A stretch of 59,675 nt of DNA from JARRNJ01 sp037385045 (GTDB taxonomy: Bacteria; Pseudomonadota; Gammaproteobacteria; JASBUN01). The stretch covers positions 1 through 59,675 of the forward strand of contig JARRNJ010000003.1 in the NCBI GenBank assembly GCA_037385045.1. Direction: 5' to 3'. Below, in pieces: positions 34,097 through 44,052 of the stretch. Numbering within the stretch: the stretch's first letter is position 1; each line of letters starts with the position of its first letter. Under the pieces are notes generated by a model. The model did not search any database and was not told where the DNA came from. It saw only the letters and a list, made by a program, of their open reading frames with translations. The position numbers and the translations under genes are program-made.

Positions 34097-35311
34097 TTAC
34101 TTGCCGTTGCCTACGGCGATCACCATCCATTTGCCGTCGCGCTGATCCAGCACCCACGTGCAGCCCATTTCGACGGCACCGCCGGACTGGCCGGGCAACT
34201 CGCAGATCACCTGCCTGCCCGCCGCGCGCAGCTCTCGCACCTTGGCGCGCAGCTGCGGATCGTCCACCGCCGGCGCGAAAATCCGCTCCACCTGCCCGTA
34301 GGACGGCAACCGACTCGACAATTCGATCAGGGTCTTGAGGTCGGCGCTGAAGCCGGTGGCCGGGCGCGCGCGCCCGAATATGCTGCCGATCTCGTCGTAG
34401 CGCCCCCCGCGGGCGACCTCCTGGCCGTGACCGGGAACGAAGGCGGCAAATACCACGCCGGTCTGATATTCATAGCCGCGCAGCTCGGCAAGATCATAGT
34501 GCAGCGGCAGCTCGACTTCGCGCTGGCGCAGGCGCGCGGCAATGTGCTCAAGCTCGTCCAGCGCACTGCGCACCTCCGGCGCCGCGGCGGCCAGCGCGGT
34601 GCGCGCCTCGCCGAACACTTCGTCGCCGCCGTTGAGTTCGGCCAGCGCCGCCAGCATGGCACGCGCGTCCCCGGCCAGATCCTCACCGGCCAGGAGTTCG
34701 CGGATCTCGGGCACGGCTTTGCGCTGCAGGGCGTCAAACAACGCCGCCTCGCACCGGTCGCTGAGCCCGGCCTGACGCGCAAGCCCGCGGAAAATGCCCA
34801 CGTGGCCCAGATCCACGTGTACGTTGTCGACCCCGACGATGGCCGCGGTCTCGAGCATCAGTTCGAGAATCTCCAGGTCACTGTCGACGCCGGCATGGCC
34901 GTAGAGCTCCGCGCCCACCTGCAGGGGCGCGCGGGACGCCCCGAACCCGTCGGGGCGCGTGCGCAGAACCGTGCCCAGATAACACAGTCGGACCGGCTGC
35001 TCGCGCTTCAACTGATGGGCGTCAATGCGGGCCGCCTGGGGGGTCATGTCGGCACGTACGCCCATCATGCGCCCGGTAATGGGATCGATGATCTTGAACG
35101 TCTGCAGGTCCAGGTCCTTGCCCACCCCGGTGAGCAGCGATTCGAGATACTCCACAAACGGCGGCATGACCAGCTCGTAGCCCCAACCGCGATAACAGTC
35201 GAGCAACGCACGGCGCAGGTCCTCGAGCACCCGCGCCTGTTCGGGCAGCAGCTCCTCGATGCCTTCGGGCAGCAGCCAACGTTCGGTTTGGCTCATGTCG
35301 ATCGTGGTCAT
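34097..35311 (-). CDS. hisZ: ATP phosphoribosyltransferase regulatory subunit
   Basis: A 404-residue HisRS-like protein without aminoacylation ability that pairs with short HisG at the first step of histidine synthesis. Motif 2-like block VRLCYLGTVLRTRPDGFGAS and ARGGRYDEIGSIFGRARPAT show class II synthetase ancestry. It sits in the hflC-DUF2065-hisZ-purA order common in gammaproteobacteria with short HisG. An alternative start MSQTERWLLPEG is 5 codons in (35296). Confidence 0.93.
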   Translation of the reverse strand: MTTIDMSQTERWLLPEGIEELLPEQARVLEDLRRALLDCYRGWGYELVMPPFVEYLESLLTGVGKDLDLQTFKIIDPITGRMMGVRADMTPQAARIDAHQLKREQPVRLCYLGTVLRTRPDGFGASRAPLQVGAELYGHAGVDSDLEILELMLETAAIVGVDNVHVDLGHVGIFRGLARQAGLSDRCEAALFDALQRKAVPEIRELLAGEDLAGDARAMLAALAELNGGDEVFGEARTALAAAAPEVRSALDELEHIAARLRQREVELPLHYDLAELRGYEYQTGVVFAAFVPGHGQEVARGGRYDEIGSIFGRARPATGFSADLKTLIELSSRLPSYGQVERIFAPAVDDPQLRAKVRELRAAGRQVICELPGQSGGAVEMGCTWVLDQRDGKWMVIAVGNGK

Positions 35312-35359
35312 TGCTCGCGGGTTCCGCTGCGGCTCACCAGGGTGACCGCATCATGAAAG

Positions 35360-35545
35360 TCAGTGCAGGCTGTATAGCAGCAGCACGCCAAGGACCATGC
35401 TGACCAGGCCTATGCCGCGCAGTGTCCGGTCGTCGGTCTGGGCGACCTGGATCATGAACTTGCGCATGTTGTGGGGGCTGAGAAACGGCAGCACGCCTTC
35501 GATCACCATCATCAGCGCCACGGCAACCAGCAGATCATGCCACAT
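35360..35545 (-). CDS. DUF2065 (YjeT-like) small membrane protein
   Basis: A 61-residue protein MWHDLLVAVALMMVIEGVLP with two hydrophobic helices (8-22 and 43-60) and the conserved LPFLSPHNMRKFM turn of the DUF2065 family. It is the usual neighbour of hflC and hisZ. Function unknown; probably in the inner membrane. An in-frame upstream start 13 codons earlier is less likely. Confidence 0.85.
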   Translation of the reverse strand: MWHDLLVAVALMMVIEGVLPFLSPHNMRKFMIQVAQTDDRTLRGIGLVSMVLGVLLLYSLH

Positions 35546-35729
35546 AACCCGTCCCCAAAAAATACGGGCCGTGCAGCTGTTCACCCCCGCGGCGTGCGCC
35601 TGCCGGCCCGCTCCGATCCCGCACTACCGCTGACGCCACGAGAGAACGCCCTGCCGCACGAAGCCGCAACGCCCGGGCGGTGGCTGCGGCTCGCAACGGG
35701 AACCCGACCCTGCCCGCAACGCGGCTCGG

Positions 35730-36617
35730 CTACCTGCCCTTGCCGGCCGCCGCCGGCGTGGTCGAATTGAAGTACCTGAAGAACTCCGAATCCGGCTGCA
35801 GGACCAACACGTCGCGCTTGCTGTCGAAGGCGTCCCGGTAGGCCATCAGGCTGCGGTAGAACTCGTAGAATTCGGGGTCCTGACCATAGGCCTTGGCGTA
35901 GACCTCGGTGGCCAGCGCATCACCGGCACCCTTGATCTCCTCGGCCTTGCGGCGCGCCTCGGCCAGCATTTCGGTGCGCTTGCGGTTGGCCTGCGCCTCG
36001 AGGATCTTCGCCTCGCGCCGGCCCTTGGCGCGGTGCTCCTTGGCGATGCGGTCGCGCTCGGTGCGCATGCGCTCGAACACCGAGCGGCGCACGCCTGGCG
36101 GCAGCTCGATCTGCTTGATGCGCACATCGATGATCTGGATGCCGAACTTGCCCATCTCCGTGTTGGCGCGCGCGGCAAGGCTGTGCATGATCTCGGCGCG
36201 GTCGTCCGACACCACCTGGCGTATGGTGCGTTTGTCGAATTCCGATTGCAGTCCGTCCTTGATGATGTCCGACAACCGGTCGCGGGCGCGTTTCTCCAGC
36301 CCCCCATAGGCCAGGTAATAGGCCTCGACGTTCTGGATCTGCCACTTGACGTAGTAGTCGACCATGACGTTCTTCTTCTCGCCGGTCAGCACCTGCTCCG
36401 GGTTGGCGTCCAGCGTCAGGATGCGCTTGTCGAACTTGCGCACGCTGTTGACGAACGGAACCATGAAATGCAGCCCCGGCTTGTAGTCGGCGCGTACGAT
36501 CTTGCCCAGGCGCAACAGAATCGCGAGCTGGGTTTCGCTGACCGTGAACATCGACATGGAACCGATCCACAGCGCCACCAGCACGGCGATGATGCCTGCG
36601 ATCGCTGATCTGCTCAT
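35730..36617 (-). CDS. hflC: HflC, FtsH protease modulator
   Basis: A 295-residue SPFH/prohibitin-domain protein anchored by one N-terminal helix (AIAGIIAVLVALWIGSMSMF) and facing the periplasm, forming the HflKC cage that controls FtsH. It shows TVSETQLAILLRLGKI, the SPFH core and the conserved coiled FERMRTERDRIAKEHRAKGR, and ends with the EFFRYF element. Start is 2 bp after the hflK stop. Confidence 0.96.
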   Translation of the reverse strand: MSRSAIAGIIAVLVALWIGSMSMFTVSETQLAILLRLGKIVRADYKPGLHFMVPFVNSVRKFDKRILTLDANPEQVLTGEKKNVMVDYYVKWQIQNVEAYYLAYGGLEKRARDRLSDIIKDGLQSEFDKRTIRQVVSDDRAEIMHSLAARANTEMGKFGIQIIDVRIKQIELPPGVRRSVFERMRTERDRIAKEHRAKGRREAKILEAQANRKRTEMLAEARRKAEEIKGAGDALATEVYAKAYGQDPEFYEFYRSLMAYRDAFDSKRDVLVLQPDSEFFRYFNSTTPAAAGKGR

Positions 36618-36619
36618 GG

Positions 36620-37837
36620 TCAGCGTCCCTCCCGTTCACGCCCGCTGTCGCGGCTTTCGGGCCGTATCGGCGTCGACGTTGAGGACGACGTCGAGCTGCT
36701 GTTGTGGGCCGCCGAGCTCGACGATTGGCTCGACGATTGGCTCGACGATCCAGCCGCGGCGGCCTGCTCGGCGGACGACGTGCCGCTGCTTTGCTGCATC
36801 AGACGGTCCAGCGGGATGTACATGATGTTGTTGCCCTCGGGCACCTTCACGATCACCTTGCTGGAATGCTTCAGCACCGACTCCATGGACTCGATGTACA
36901 TGCGCTGCCGGGTGATCTCCGGCGCGGTGCGATAGGCCTTCAGCGTCTGCAGGAAGCGGCTGGTCTCGCCCTTGGCACGGTCGACAATCTGCTGGCGGTA
37001 GGCGTACGCCTGTTCCAGGATACTCTGGGCGTCACCCTGGGCCTTGGGGATGATGTCGTTGGCATAAGCCTCGGCCTGCTTCTTGTAACGGTCCTCGTCC
37101 TCTTCGGCGTTGATGGCATCCTCGAACGCCGCCTGCACTTCCTGGGGCGGCTGGGTGCTTTCCAGGTTGACCTTGGTCACCCGCAACCCGGTCTTGTAGC
37201 GGTCGAGAATCGCCTGGATCTGGGTACGCGTATCCTTCACCAGCACCTCGCGCCCGCCACCGACACTGAGAATGTCATCCATGTTCATGCTGCCCACCAC
37301 ATCACGCAAGGCGCTCTCGGTGGCTTCGTCGAGGGTATGGTCGGGATCGGCCACGCTGAACAGATATTGTTCCACGTTGCTGACCTGATACTGCGCCGTC
37401 AACTGAATACGAATCAGATTCTGATCCTTGGTAAGCATCTGGGTGCTGACCGGAGTACTGCGGCGGACCTGTTCAACGTTGACCTTGGACACCGTTTCGA
37501 TGGGATACGGAAGATGCCAATGCGGGCCCGGGGCAGCCGTGCTCTCATACTTGCCGAACCGGAGCACCACTCCCTGCTGGGCAGGATCGATGATATAGAT
37601 ACCCGACAGGACCCAGACCAGCAACGCAATGGCCACCAGCACGCCGACACCGAAGGGCATGGACGAGCCGCCGCGCGCTGCGCCGCCACCGCCACCACCA
37701 CCCTTGCCGCCGAACAGCCCGCTGAACTTTTCCTGCATCTTGCGGACCAGTTCATCGAGATCAGGGGGACCGTCTTCCTTCTTGCGCCCGCCCCAGGGAT
37801 CCTGGTCCCGACCGCCGCCCGGTTCATTCCAAGCCAT
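36620..37837 (-). CDS. hflK: HflK, FtsH protease modulator
   Basis: A 405-residue partner of HflC. Cytosolic Gly-rich lead (MAWNEPGGGRDQDPWGGRKK), one helix GVGVLVAIALLVWVLSGIYI, then the SPFH domain starting DPAQQGVVLRFGKYESTAAP, and a C-terminal Ser-rich tail containing several QSSS/SSS runs. ORF extension to 37924 has the reading MPCDRGPGPIK and is not supported. The operon runs hfq-hflX-hflK-hflC. Confidence 0.95.
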   Translation of the reverse strand: MAWNEPGGGRDQDPWGGRKKEDGPPDLDELVRKMQEKFSGLFGGKGGGGGGGAARGGSSMPFGVGVLVAIALLVWVLSGIYIIDPAQQGVVLRFGKYESTAAPGPHWHLPYPIETVSKVNVEQVRRSTPVSTQMLTKDQNLIRIQLTAQYQVSNVEQYLFSVADPDHTLDEATESALRDVVGSMNMDDILSVGGGREVLVKDTRTQIQAILDRYKTGLRVTKVNLESTQPPQEVQAAFEDAINAEEDEDRYKKQAEAYANDIIPKAQGDAQSILEQAYAYRQQIVDRAKGETSRFLQTLKAYRTAPEITRQRMYIESMESVLKHSSKVIVKVPEGNNIMYIPLDRLMQQSSGTSSAEQAAAAGSSSQSSSQSSSSAAHNSSSTSSSTSTPIRPESRDSGREREGR

Positions 37838-37893
37838 CAACCACTCCGTCTTGACTGGTGAATCGTGCCGAGTTTCATTGCAAACGGTGCATT

Positions 37894-39210
37894 TTATGGG
37901 CCCTGGACCCCGGTCGCAAGGCATTCCTCGTGCACCGGCCGGAACTGTACGCCGGTGCGGCCGCCACTCATCAGCCGATCCAGATCACGGCGCGGCAACT
38001 GTACTTCCAGGAGCCATTCGCCGCTGTCGTTGATCTCCTCGGTCAACACGTCGCCATGCTGGTACAGCTGCGCCCGCAGGCGTCCCGAGGTCACGGGCAG
38101 GCGCAACCAGCCGTGCACAGTCTCGGCGCTGAAATATTCACTCAGCGCCTGCAGCAGCAGGTCCATGCCTGCGCCGGTAGCGGCCGATACCCACACGCGC
38201 ACGATACGCCCGTCGCCGTCGCGGTCGATGCGCGGCGCCATACCGGCCAGATCGATCTTGTTGTACACCTGGATTTGCGGCACCTGATCGGCGCCGATCT
38301 CCTGCAATACCGCCTGCACCTGTTCCATGTAGGCGTCGCGCTCCTCGTCCCCGGCATCGATGACATGCAGCAGCAGACCGGCCTGCGCGGTTTCCTCGAG
38401 GGTGGACTGGAACGCCTCCACCAGGTCGTGCGGCAGGTGACGGATGAACCCCACCGTGTCGGCCAGCACCAGCGGATCGCCACCCGGCAGCGTGATGCGC
38501 CGCAGGGTCGGGTCGAGGGTGGCGAACAACTGGTCGGCGGCCAGCACGCCGGCGTCGGTCAGGCGGTTGAACAGCGTCGACTTGCCGGCGTTGGTGTAGC
38601 CCACGAGGGATACGGTCGGGGTTTCCGCCTTGCGCCGTGCCCGCCGGCCCAGGTTGCGCTGCTCGTGCACCTTGTGTAGCCGCTTCTTGAGCTGTCGGAT
38701 CCGATTGCCGAGCAGTCGCCGGTCCGTCTCCAGCTGTGTCTCACCGGGACCGCGCAGGCCGATACCGCCCTTCTGGCGCTCCAGGTGGGTCCAGCCGCGC
38801 ACCAGGCGCGTGGACAGATGGCGCAGCTGCGCCAGCTCCACCTGCAGCTTGCCTTCGAACGAGCGCGCCCGCTGGGCGAAGATATCCAGAATCAATCCGG
38901 TACGGTCCAGCACGCGGCATTCGAGCGCGCGTTCCAGGTTGCGTTCCTGGGACGGCGTCAGGGCATTGTTGAACAGCACCAGCCGGGCGCCTGAGGCCGC
39001 GGCCGCCTGGCGAATCTCCTCGACCTTGCCGCTGCCGACAAAGTATTTGGGCTCCGGGGTATGACGGGAACCGGTCACCGTGCCCACGATACGGGCACCG
39101 GCGGAGCGCGCCAGTTCCTCGAACTCCTGGAGCTGTTCCCGCTGTCCTTCCGATTGGAGATCCAAATGCACGAGGATTGCCGCCTCGCCGCTGCGGGGGC
39201 GCTCAAACAA
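37894..39210 (-). CDS. hflX: GTPase HflX
   Basis: A 438-residue ribosome-splitting GTPase. N-terminal HflX domain with RLVLFNNALTPSQERNLERA, coiled region and LRGPGETQLETDRRLL; G1 GYTNAGKSTLFN, G3 DTVGFIRHLPHDLVEAFQST, G4 YNKIDL. Length is standard. It is 38 bp after hfq and 56 bp before hflK on the same strand. Confidence 0.96.
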   Translation of the reverse strand: MFERPRSGEAAILVHLDLQSEGQREQLQEFEELARSAGARIVGTVTGSRHTPEPKYFVGSGKVEEIRQAAAASGARLVLFNNALTPSQERNLERALECRVLDRTGLILDIFAQRARSFEGKLQVELAQLRHLSTRLVRGWTHLERQKGGIGLRGPGETQLETDRRLLGNRIRQLKKRLHKVHEQRNLGRRARRKAETPTVSLVGYTNAGKSTLFNRLTDAGVLAADQLFATLDPTLRRITLPGGDPLVLADTVGFIRHLPHDLVEAFQSTLEETAQAGLLLHVIDAGDEERDAYMEQVQAVLQEIGADQVPQIQVYNKIDLAGMAPRIDRDGDGRIVRVWVSAATGAGMDLLLQALSEYFSAETVHGWLRLPVTSGRLRAQLYQHGDVLTEEINDSGEWLLEVQLPRRDLDRLMSGGRTGVQFRPVHEECLATGVQGP

Positions 39211-39248
39211 ATGCCGCCCCCTCGCTGCGCGTGCAGTCGTGCTTCCGG

Positions 39249-39500
39249 TTAGAAGTTGCCGGGCTCGGGAGCGCTTTCATCGTTATTGGATAACCTCACG
39301 TTGCGTGCAGGTACGACGGTGGAGATGGCGTGTTTATAGACCATCTGGCTGACGCTGTTCTTCAGCAGCACGACGAATTGGTCGAACGACTCGATCTGAC
39401 CCTGCAATTTGATTCCGTTCACGAGGTAGATCGAGACAGGAATACGTTCCTTGCGCAGGGCATTCAGGAATGGTTCTTGTAGCGATTGCCCCTTAGCCAT
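39249..39500 (-). CDS. hfq: RNA chaperone Hfq
   Basis: An 83-residue Sm-like hexameric RNA-binding protein that pairs sRNAs with mRNAs. MAKGQSLQEPFLNALRKERI, the VNGIKLQGQIESFDQFVVLL strand and the VYKHAISTVVP Sm2 motif (with YKHA) are intact. The tail after VRLSNNDES is only about ten residues, shorter than in E. coli. It follows miaA by 148 bp, in which an AT-rich stretch could hold its promoter. Confidence 0.97.
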   Translation of the reverse strand: MAKGQSLQEPFLNALRKERIPVSIYLVNGIKLQGQIESFDQFVVLLKNSVSQMVYKHAISTVVPARNVRLSNNDESAPEPGNF

Positions 39501-39648
39501 AAGCCGATCTCCTTCTTGTATTTTTATTGGTCACAGTTGCACCACGTGTCAAAAAATCCAGGATTTTCCCTGAAAAAACAATCCTTTTTATGTACAGCCA
39601 CCAATGAAGCGACACCTGATTATACCATATTGGGCTGGTCGTCCGCGG

Positions 39649-40617
39649 TTACAAGCCGCTGCCCCGCACAAAGTTCAGCACCTCGGCGAGAATTTTTCCA
39701 TCCGCGGCGTCAAACCAAGTCAGGTCAGGCTCGGCGCGCAACCAGGTCATCTGGCGTTTCGCCAGCTGCCGCGTGGCCCTGACACTCCGTTCGAACATTT
39801 CCTCGTAAGGATAGTTCCCCGCCAGATATTCCCAAACCTGGCGGTAACCGACCGCCCGCACGGACGGCAGCCCGGGATGCAGGTCGCCCCGCGCCCGCAG
39901 GCGCTCCACCTCTTCCACCAGCCCCGCACGCAGCATGTGCCGGAAACGGGTCTCGATCCGCCGGTGCAACTCCGGCCGGGCCGCCGGGGCCAATGCCAGC
40001 TTGACCAGCCGGTAGGGCAGCGCCGACTCGGCGCCCCGGCGCAGCAGTTCGGTCATGGGCTCGCCCGCCAGCTCATGGACCTCCAGCGCCCGCTGGATGC
40101 GCTGCGGGTCGTTGGGATGAATACGCCGGGCCGCCTGCGGGTCGATCCCCGCCAAACGGCGGTGCAGCGCCGGCCAGCCTTCACGGCGCGCCTCGGCGTC
40201 CAGCCGCCGGCGGACCTCGTGATCGGCCGACGGCAAAGCGGACAGCCCCTGCTGCAGGGCGCGAAAATACATCATGGTGCCGCCCACCAGCAGCGGTATC
40301 CGTCCGGCGGCGGCGACCGCGGCCATCTCGGCGCGGGCGTCGGCGCAAAAGCGCGCGGCGGAATACGGCTCCGGCGGATCCAGGAAATCAATCAACCGGT
40401 GGGGCGCGGCTTCGAGCACCTCCGGCGGGGGTTTCGCCGTGCCGATGTCCATTTCCCGGTACACCATCGCCGAATCGACACTGATGATGTCGCACGGCAG
40501 GCGGCGCACCAGCTCCACCGCCAGGTCCGTCTTGCCACTGGCCGTGGGGCCCATGAGCAGCACTGCAGCGGGCCAGTCCGGGTGCGGGGAACGCCCGCCG
40601 GTCATTGACACGGGCAT
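39649..40617 (-). CDS. miaA: tRNA dimethylallyltransferase
   Basis: A 322-residue enzyme that adds a dimethylallyl group to A37 of tRNAs reading U-starting codons. P-loop LLMGPTASGKTDLA, catalytic Asp in IISVDSAMVYREMDIGTAKP and the RRIHPNDPQRIQRALEVHEL block are intact. A GTG three codons earlier (40626) is also possible. It is 99 bp after mutL in the order mutL-miaA-hfq. Confidence 0.95.
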   Translation of the reverse strand: MPVSMTGGRSPHPDWPAAVLLMGPTASGKTDLAVELVRRLPCDIISVDSAMVYREMDIGTAKPPPEVLEAAPHRLIDFLDPPEPYSAARFCADARAEMAAVAAAGRIPLLVGGTMMYFRALQQGLSALPSADHEVRRRLDAEARREGWPALHRRLAGIDPQAARRIHPNDPQRIQRALEVHELAGEPMTELLRRGAESALPYRLVKLALAPAARPELHRRIETRFRHMLRAGLVEEVERLRARGDLHPGLPSVRAVGYRQVWEYLAGNYPYEEMFERSVRATRQLAKRQMTWLRAEPDLTWFDAADGKILAEVLNFVRGSGL

Positions 40618-40715
40618 GGTATCCACATGGGAATGTCGGAAAAAGCAGTCACAGATTCAGTTAACAAAGTTTAACCGCGTCCTGCACCAACCGGGCGCCC
40701 TCGCGGGCCGGGGAA

Positions 40716-42530
40716 TCACTGTCCGCGCATGAACAGCCGATCCAGCTCCGCCACGCTCAACAGGCGCCAGGTGGGCCGGCCGTGGTTGCATTGCCCGCTG
40801 CGCTCCGTGCGTTCCATGTCGCGCAACAGGGCATTCATTTCCGGCAGCGTAAGCTGCCGATTGGCGCGCACCGAGCCGTGGCAGGCCATGGTGGAGAGCA
40901 CCTCGTTGAGGGCATCGCGCAAACGGCGACTGCTGCCGTGGGCAATGAGGTCGGACAACACATCGCGCACCAGCCGCGACACGTCCGCGTGGCGCAGCAG
41001 GCCGGGAACCTGGCGCACCAGCAGCGTTTCCGGCCCCTGGCGGTCCACCTCGAATCCCAGTTCGGCGAAGATCCCGGCGTTCGCCTCTGCGGCTTCCGCC
41101 TCGCGGGCGCTGACGTGCAGCGACTCGGGAACCAGCAGCGGCTGCGCACGGATGCCGTCCCCCTCGAGGGCACCCTTGAACCGCTCGTAGGTGACACGCT
41201 CGTGGGCGGCGTGCATGTCCACCACCACCAGGCCGTCGGCGTTCTGCGCCAGGATATAGATCCCGTGCAGCTGCCCCAGCGCGTAGCCCAGGGGCGGCAA
41301 CTCCCCAGCGTCCGTTGGCGCCTCGTCGGCGCCCCCCCTCGGCAGGGCCGGCGCCGGCGCGCCGTGCAGCGCCCCATAGGCGGCCACCTGTTCGGCCACC
41401 GACAGCGGCATGGCACCCTGCTGCGGGATGCGGCCGGCGCCGCTTTCGCCCGCCAGCTGGATTCCGGCGTCCCCGGGCATGGCGGCGGCGTCGGGTGCCA
41501 GCGGCGCCGGCTGGTGGGCGCCCGGGCGCACCTCCGCCAGCGCTTCGTGAACGGTGCGGAAGAGAAAATCGTGGACCATCCGCCCCTGGCGAAAGCGCAC
41601 CTCGTACTTGGCGGGATGAGCATTGACGTCGACCAGCTCTGGCGCCAGTTCCAGGTACAGGACGTAGGCCGGATGGCGGCCATGATAAAGCACGTCCTGA
41701 TAACCCTGGCGCACGGCGTGGCTGACCAGGCGATCCCGCACCGTGCGGCCGTTGACGAAGAAGTACTGCATGTCCTGCTGGCTGCGCGAAAACGTCGGCA
41801 ACCCGATCCAGCCCCACAGCCGCAGCCCGGCGGCCTCGTAATCCAGCCGCACCGCCTGCTGCAGGAATTCGCCGCCGCACAGCTCCGCAATGCGGCGGTC
41901 CTGCGCCGCCGCGTCCGAGGCCGGGCTCAGATTGCATACGGCACGGCGGTTGTGGCGCAGGGTGAACGCCACGTCGAAGCGGCTCATGGCCAGGCGTCTG
42001 ACCGTGCTGTCCACGTGGCCGAACTCGGTCTTGTCGGTGCGCAAAAACTTGCGCCGCGCCGGCGTATTGAAAAACAGGTCCCGCACCTCGACGGTGGTGC
42101 CGGGGGGATGGGCCGCCGGCTGCGTGCTCACGTCTCCCTCGCGACCGTCGCCTTCCACTTTCCAGGCCTCGCCTTCGCCGCCGGCACACGAAACCAGCGA
42201 CAGGCGCGCCACCGAAGCGATGCTGGGCAGCGCTTCACCGCGGAACCCCATGCTGGCCACCCGCTCGAGATCCTCAAGGGTGCGGATCTTGCTGGTGGCG
42301 TGACGGCGCAGCGCCAGCCCCAGGTCATCGCGCTGGATGCCGGCGCCGTCGTCGCGCACCCGGATCAGCAGCTTGCCGCCCTGCTCGATATCCACCTCGA
42401 TGCGCCGGGCACCGGCGTCGAGGCTGTTTTCCAACAGTTCTTTGACCACCGACGCGGGTCGCTCGATGACTTCACCGGCGGCGATCTGGTTGATGAGCTG
42501 CGGCGGCAGAGTTTGAATACGTGCGGACAT
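40716..42530 (-). CDS. mutL: DNA mismatch repair protein MutL
   Basis: A 604-residue GHKL ATPase linking MutS to downstream repair. INQIAAGEVIERPASVVKEL, ELLENSLDAGAR, VRDDGAGI and SMGFRGEALPSIASV form the ATP site, with the ELVDVNAHPAKYEVRF region between N- and C-terminal domains. The linker is Ala/Pro rich (PAPLAPDAAAMPGDAG). The C-terminal domain lacks a DQHA-x2-E-x4-E endonuclease motif: the equivalent reads DMHAAHERVTYE, as in E. coli-type MutL that relies on MutH. Confidence 0.95.
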   Translation of the reverse strand: MSARIQTLPPQLINQIAAGEVIERPASVVKELLENSLDAGARRIEVDIEQGGKLLIRVRDDGAGIQRDDLGLALRRHATSKIRTLEDLERVASMGFRGEALPSIASVARLSLVSCAGGEGEAWKVEGDGREGDVSTQPAAHPPGTTVEVRDLFFNTPARRKFLRTDKTEFGHVDSTVRRLAMSRFDVAFTLRHNRRAVCNLSPASDAAAQDRRIAELCGGEFLQQAVRLDYEAAGLRLWGWIGLPTFSRSQQDMQYFFVNGRTVRDRLVSHAVRQGYQDVLYHGRHPAYVLYLELAPELVDVNAHPAKYEVRFRQGRMVHDFLFRTVHEALAEVRPGAHQPAPLAPDAAAMPGDAGIQLAGESGAGRIPQQGAMPLSVAEQVAAYGALHGAPAPALPRGGADEAPTDAGELPPLGYALGQLHGIYILAQNADGLVVVDMHAAHERVTYERFKGALEGDGIRAQPLLVPESLHVSAREAEAAEANAGIFAELGFEVDRQGPETLLVRQVPGLLRHADVSRLVRDVLSDLIAHGSSRRLRDALNEVLSTMACHGSVRANRQLTLPEMNALLRDMERTERSGQCNHGRPTWRLLSVAELDRLFMRGQ

Positions 42531-42636
42531 GGCGGGCGTGGACGCGGGCGTCAGGTGGCGGCCTATTGGCGTATTGTGCCACCTTTGCGCGAACCGCGGC
42601 CAGACCCGGCGTGCGCATGGGCGCGGCCGTGCCGGA

Positions 42637-43944
42637 TCAGCCGTTGCTGTCGGAAGGAATCTTCAGCACGTCGCCGGGATGCAGGGTATCGTCGTCCAAA
42701 CCGTTGGCGGTGCGCAGCTGATCGACGCTGATGTCGTAGCGTTGCGCCAGGCCCGACAGGGTATCGCCGCGCACGATGATGTGACGCCGGTTGCGGCGCC
42801 GCAGCGCCAACAGCGTGCCGGGCGGCGGATTCTGGGTCAGATACATGTCGACCCCGCGCATGATGGAACGGGCCAGCTTCCGTTGATAGCGGGCGCTGCG
42901 CAGGCGGCGCTCGCCGCGCGGATTGGAAATGTAGGCGGTTTCCACCAGGATCGAGGGAATGTCGGGCGACTTCAGCACCACGAAGCCGGCCTGATTGACC
43001 CGGCGCTTGTGCACCGCACCCACCTCTTCGAGCTGCGACAGCACGTCCTTGCCCAGCTCCAGGCTGGCTTCGATGGTACCGGTCTGGGACAGGTCGACCA
43101 GCACCTTCGCCAGCAGATCGTCCTTGTCCCCCAGGCTGACGCCGCCGACGAAGTCGGACGCGTTTTCCCGCTCCGCCAGCAGGCGCGCCGCCTCACTGGA
43201 GGCCCCGTGCTGGGACAGCGCGTACACTGTAGCGCCGTGGGCCCGGCGGCTGCGCGAGGCGTCGGCATGGATAGAAATGAAAATGTCCGCCTTGTTCTTG
43301 CGGGCGATCTGCACGCGCTTGCGCAGACCCACGTAGTAGTCGCCGTCGCGGATCATCAGCGGCCGCATGCCGGGCGTCTTCTGCACCAGCGCCTCCAGCC
43401 GCCGGGCAATGGCCAGCACCACGTCCTTTTCGTGGGTACCCCGGGGGCCGGTGGCGCCGGGATCCTCGCCGCCGTGGCCGGCGTCAATGGCGATCACCAC
43501 GTCACGCGCCTTGGAGTTGTCCGCGTTGGCGGTCTTTACCGGCGCCCGGCGCGCCTGTTTCGGTTCCAGGTCGATCACCAGCCGGTTGCCGTATTTGCTG
43601 TTCGGCTTCAGCACGAAGCTCTTGGGCTGCACCGCGGCTTTCAGGTCCAGCACCACACGCAGATCGTGGCCGTTACGCGGCGCGCTGCGAATTGCCTTGA
43701 CCAGGCCCTTGGTGAAATCGAGGTTCTTGAGACTGCCGGCGAGCTTGGTGTCGGTGAGATCGATGACCAGCCGGTCAGGGTTGCTGAGGGTAAAAACGGA
43801 GTGTTGCACCGGAGCGCTGATATCGAACACCACGCGCGTCTGATCGGGGGCCGCCCACAGGCGCGCGCCCTCGATGGTGACAGAGCCGGCCACACACACG
43901 GATGACACCCAGAAGAGCAGAAGAACGCCGATTGTTGTTCTCAT
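42637..43944 (-). CDS. amiC: N-acetylmuramoyl-L-alanine amidase, AmiC-type
   Basis: A 435-residue exported zinc amidase that splits septal peptidoglycan. Signal peptide MRTTIGVLLLFWVSSVCVAG, AMIN domain (SVTIEGARLWAAPDQTRVVF), amidase_3 domain with AIDAGHGGEDPGATGP, FISIHADAS and VETAYISN, and a terminal LysM domain (GDTLSGLAQRYDISVDQLRT). Start is taken at 43944 where GGAGACCGC precedes the ATG; an in-frame start 13 codons further is unlikely. It is 106 bp from mutL and 108 bp from tsaE. Confidence 0.95.
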   Translation of the reverse strand: MRTTIGVLLLFWVSSVCVAGSVTIEGARLWAAPDQTRVVFDISAPVQHSVFTLSNPDRLVIDLTDTKLAGSLKNLDFTKGLVKAIRSAPRNGHDLRVVLDLKAAVQPKSFVLKPNSKYGNRLVIDLEPKQARRAPVKTANADNSKARDVVIAIDAGHGGEDPGATGPRGTHEKDVVLAIARRLEALVQKTPGMRPLMIRDGDYYVGLRKRVQIARKNKADIFISIHADASRSRRAHGATVYALSQHGASSEAARLLAERENASDFVGGVSLGDKDDLLAKVLVDLSQTGTIEASLELGKDVLSQLEEVGAVHKRRVNQAGFVVLKSPDIPSILVETAYISNPRGERRLRSARYQRKLARSIMRGVDMYLTQNPPPGTLLALRRRNRRHIIVRGDTLSGLAQRYDISVDQLRTANGLDDDTLHPGDVLKIPSDSNG

Positions 43945-44052
43945 GGAGCGGTCTCCATGGTGGCCATTGCTGCAACGATACACTCATTCTAGGCATAATT
44001 TCAATAAATTTCCATAGAATCCGCGGGATAGAAGGTAAACTTACATCCGAGT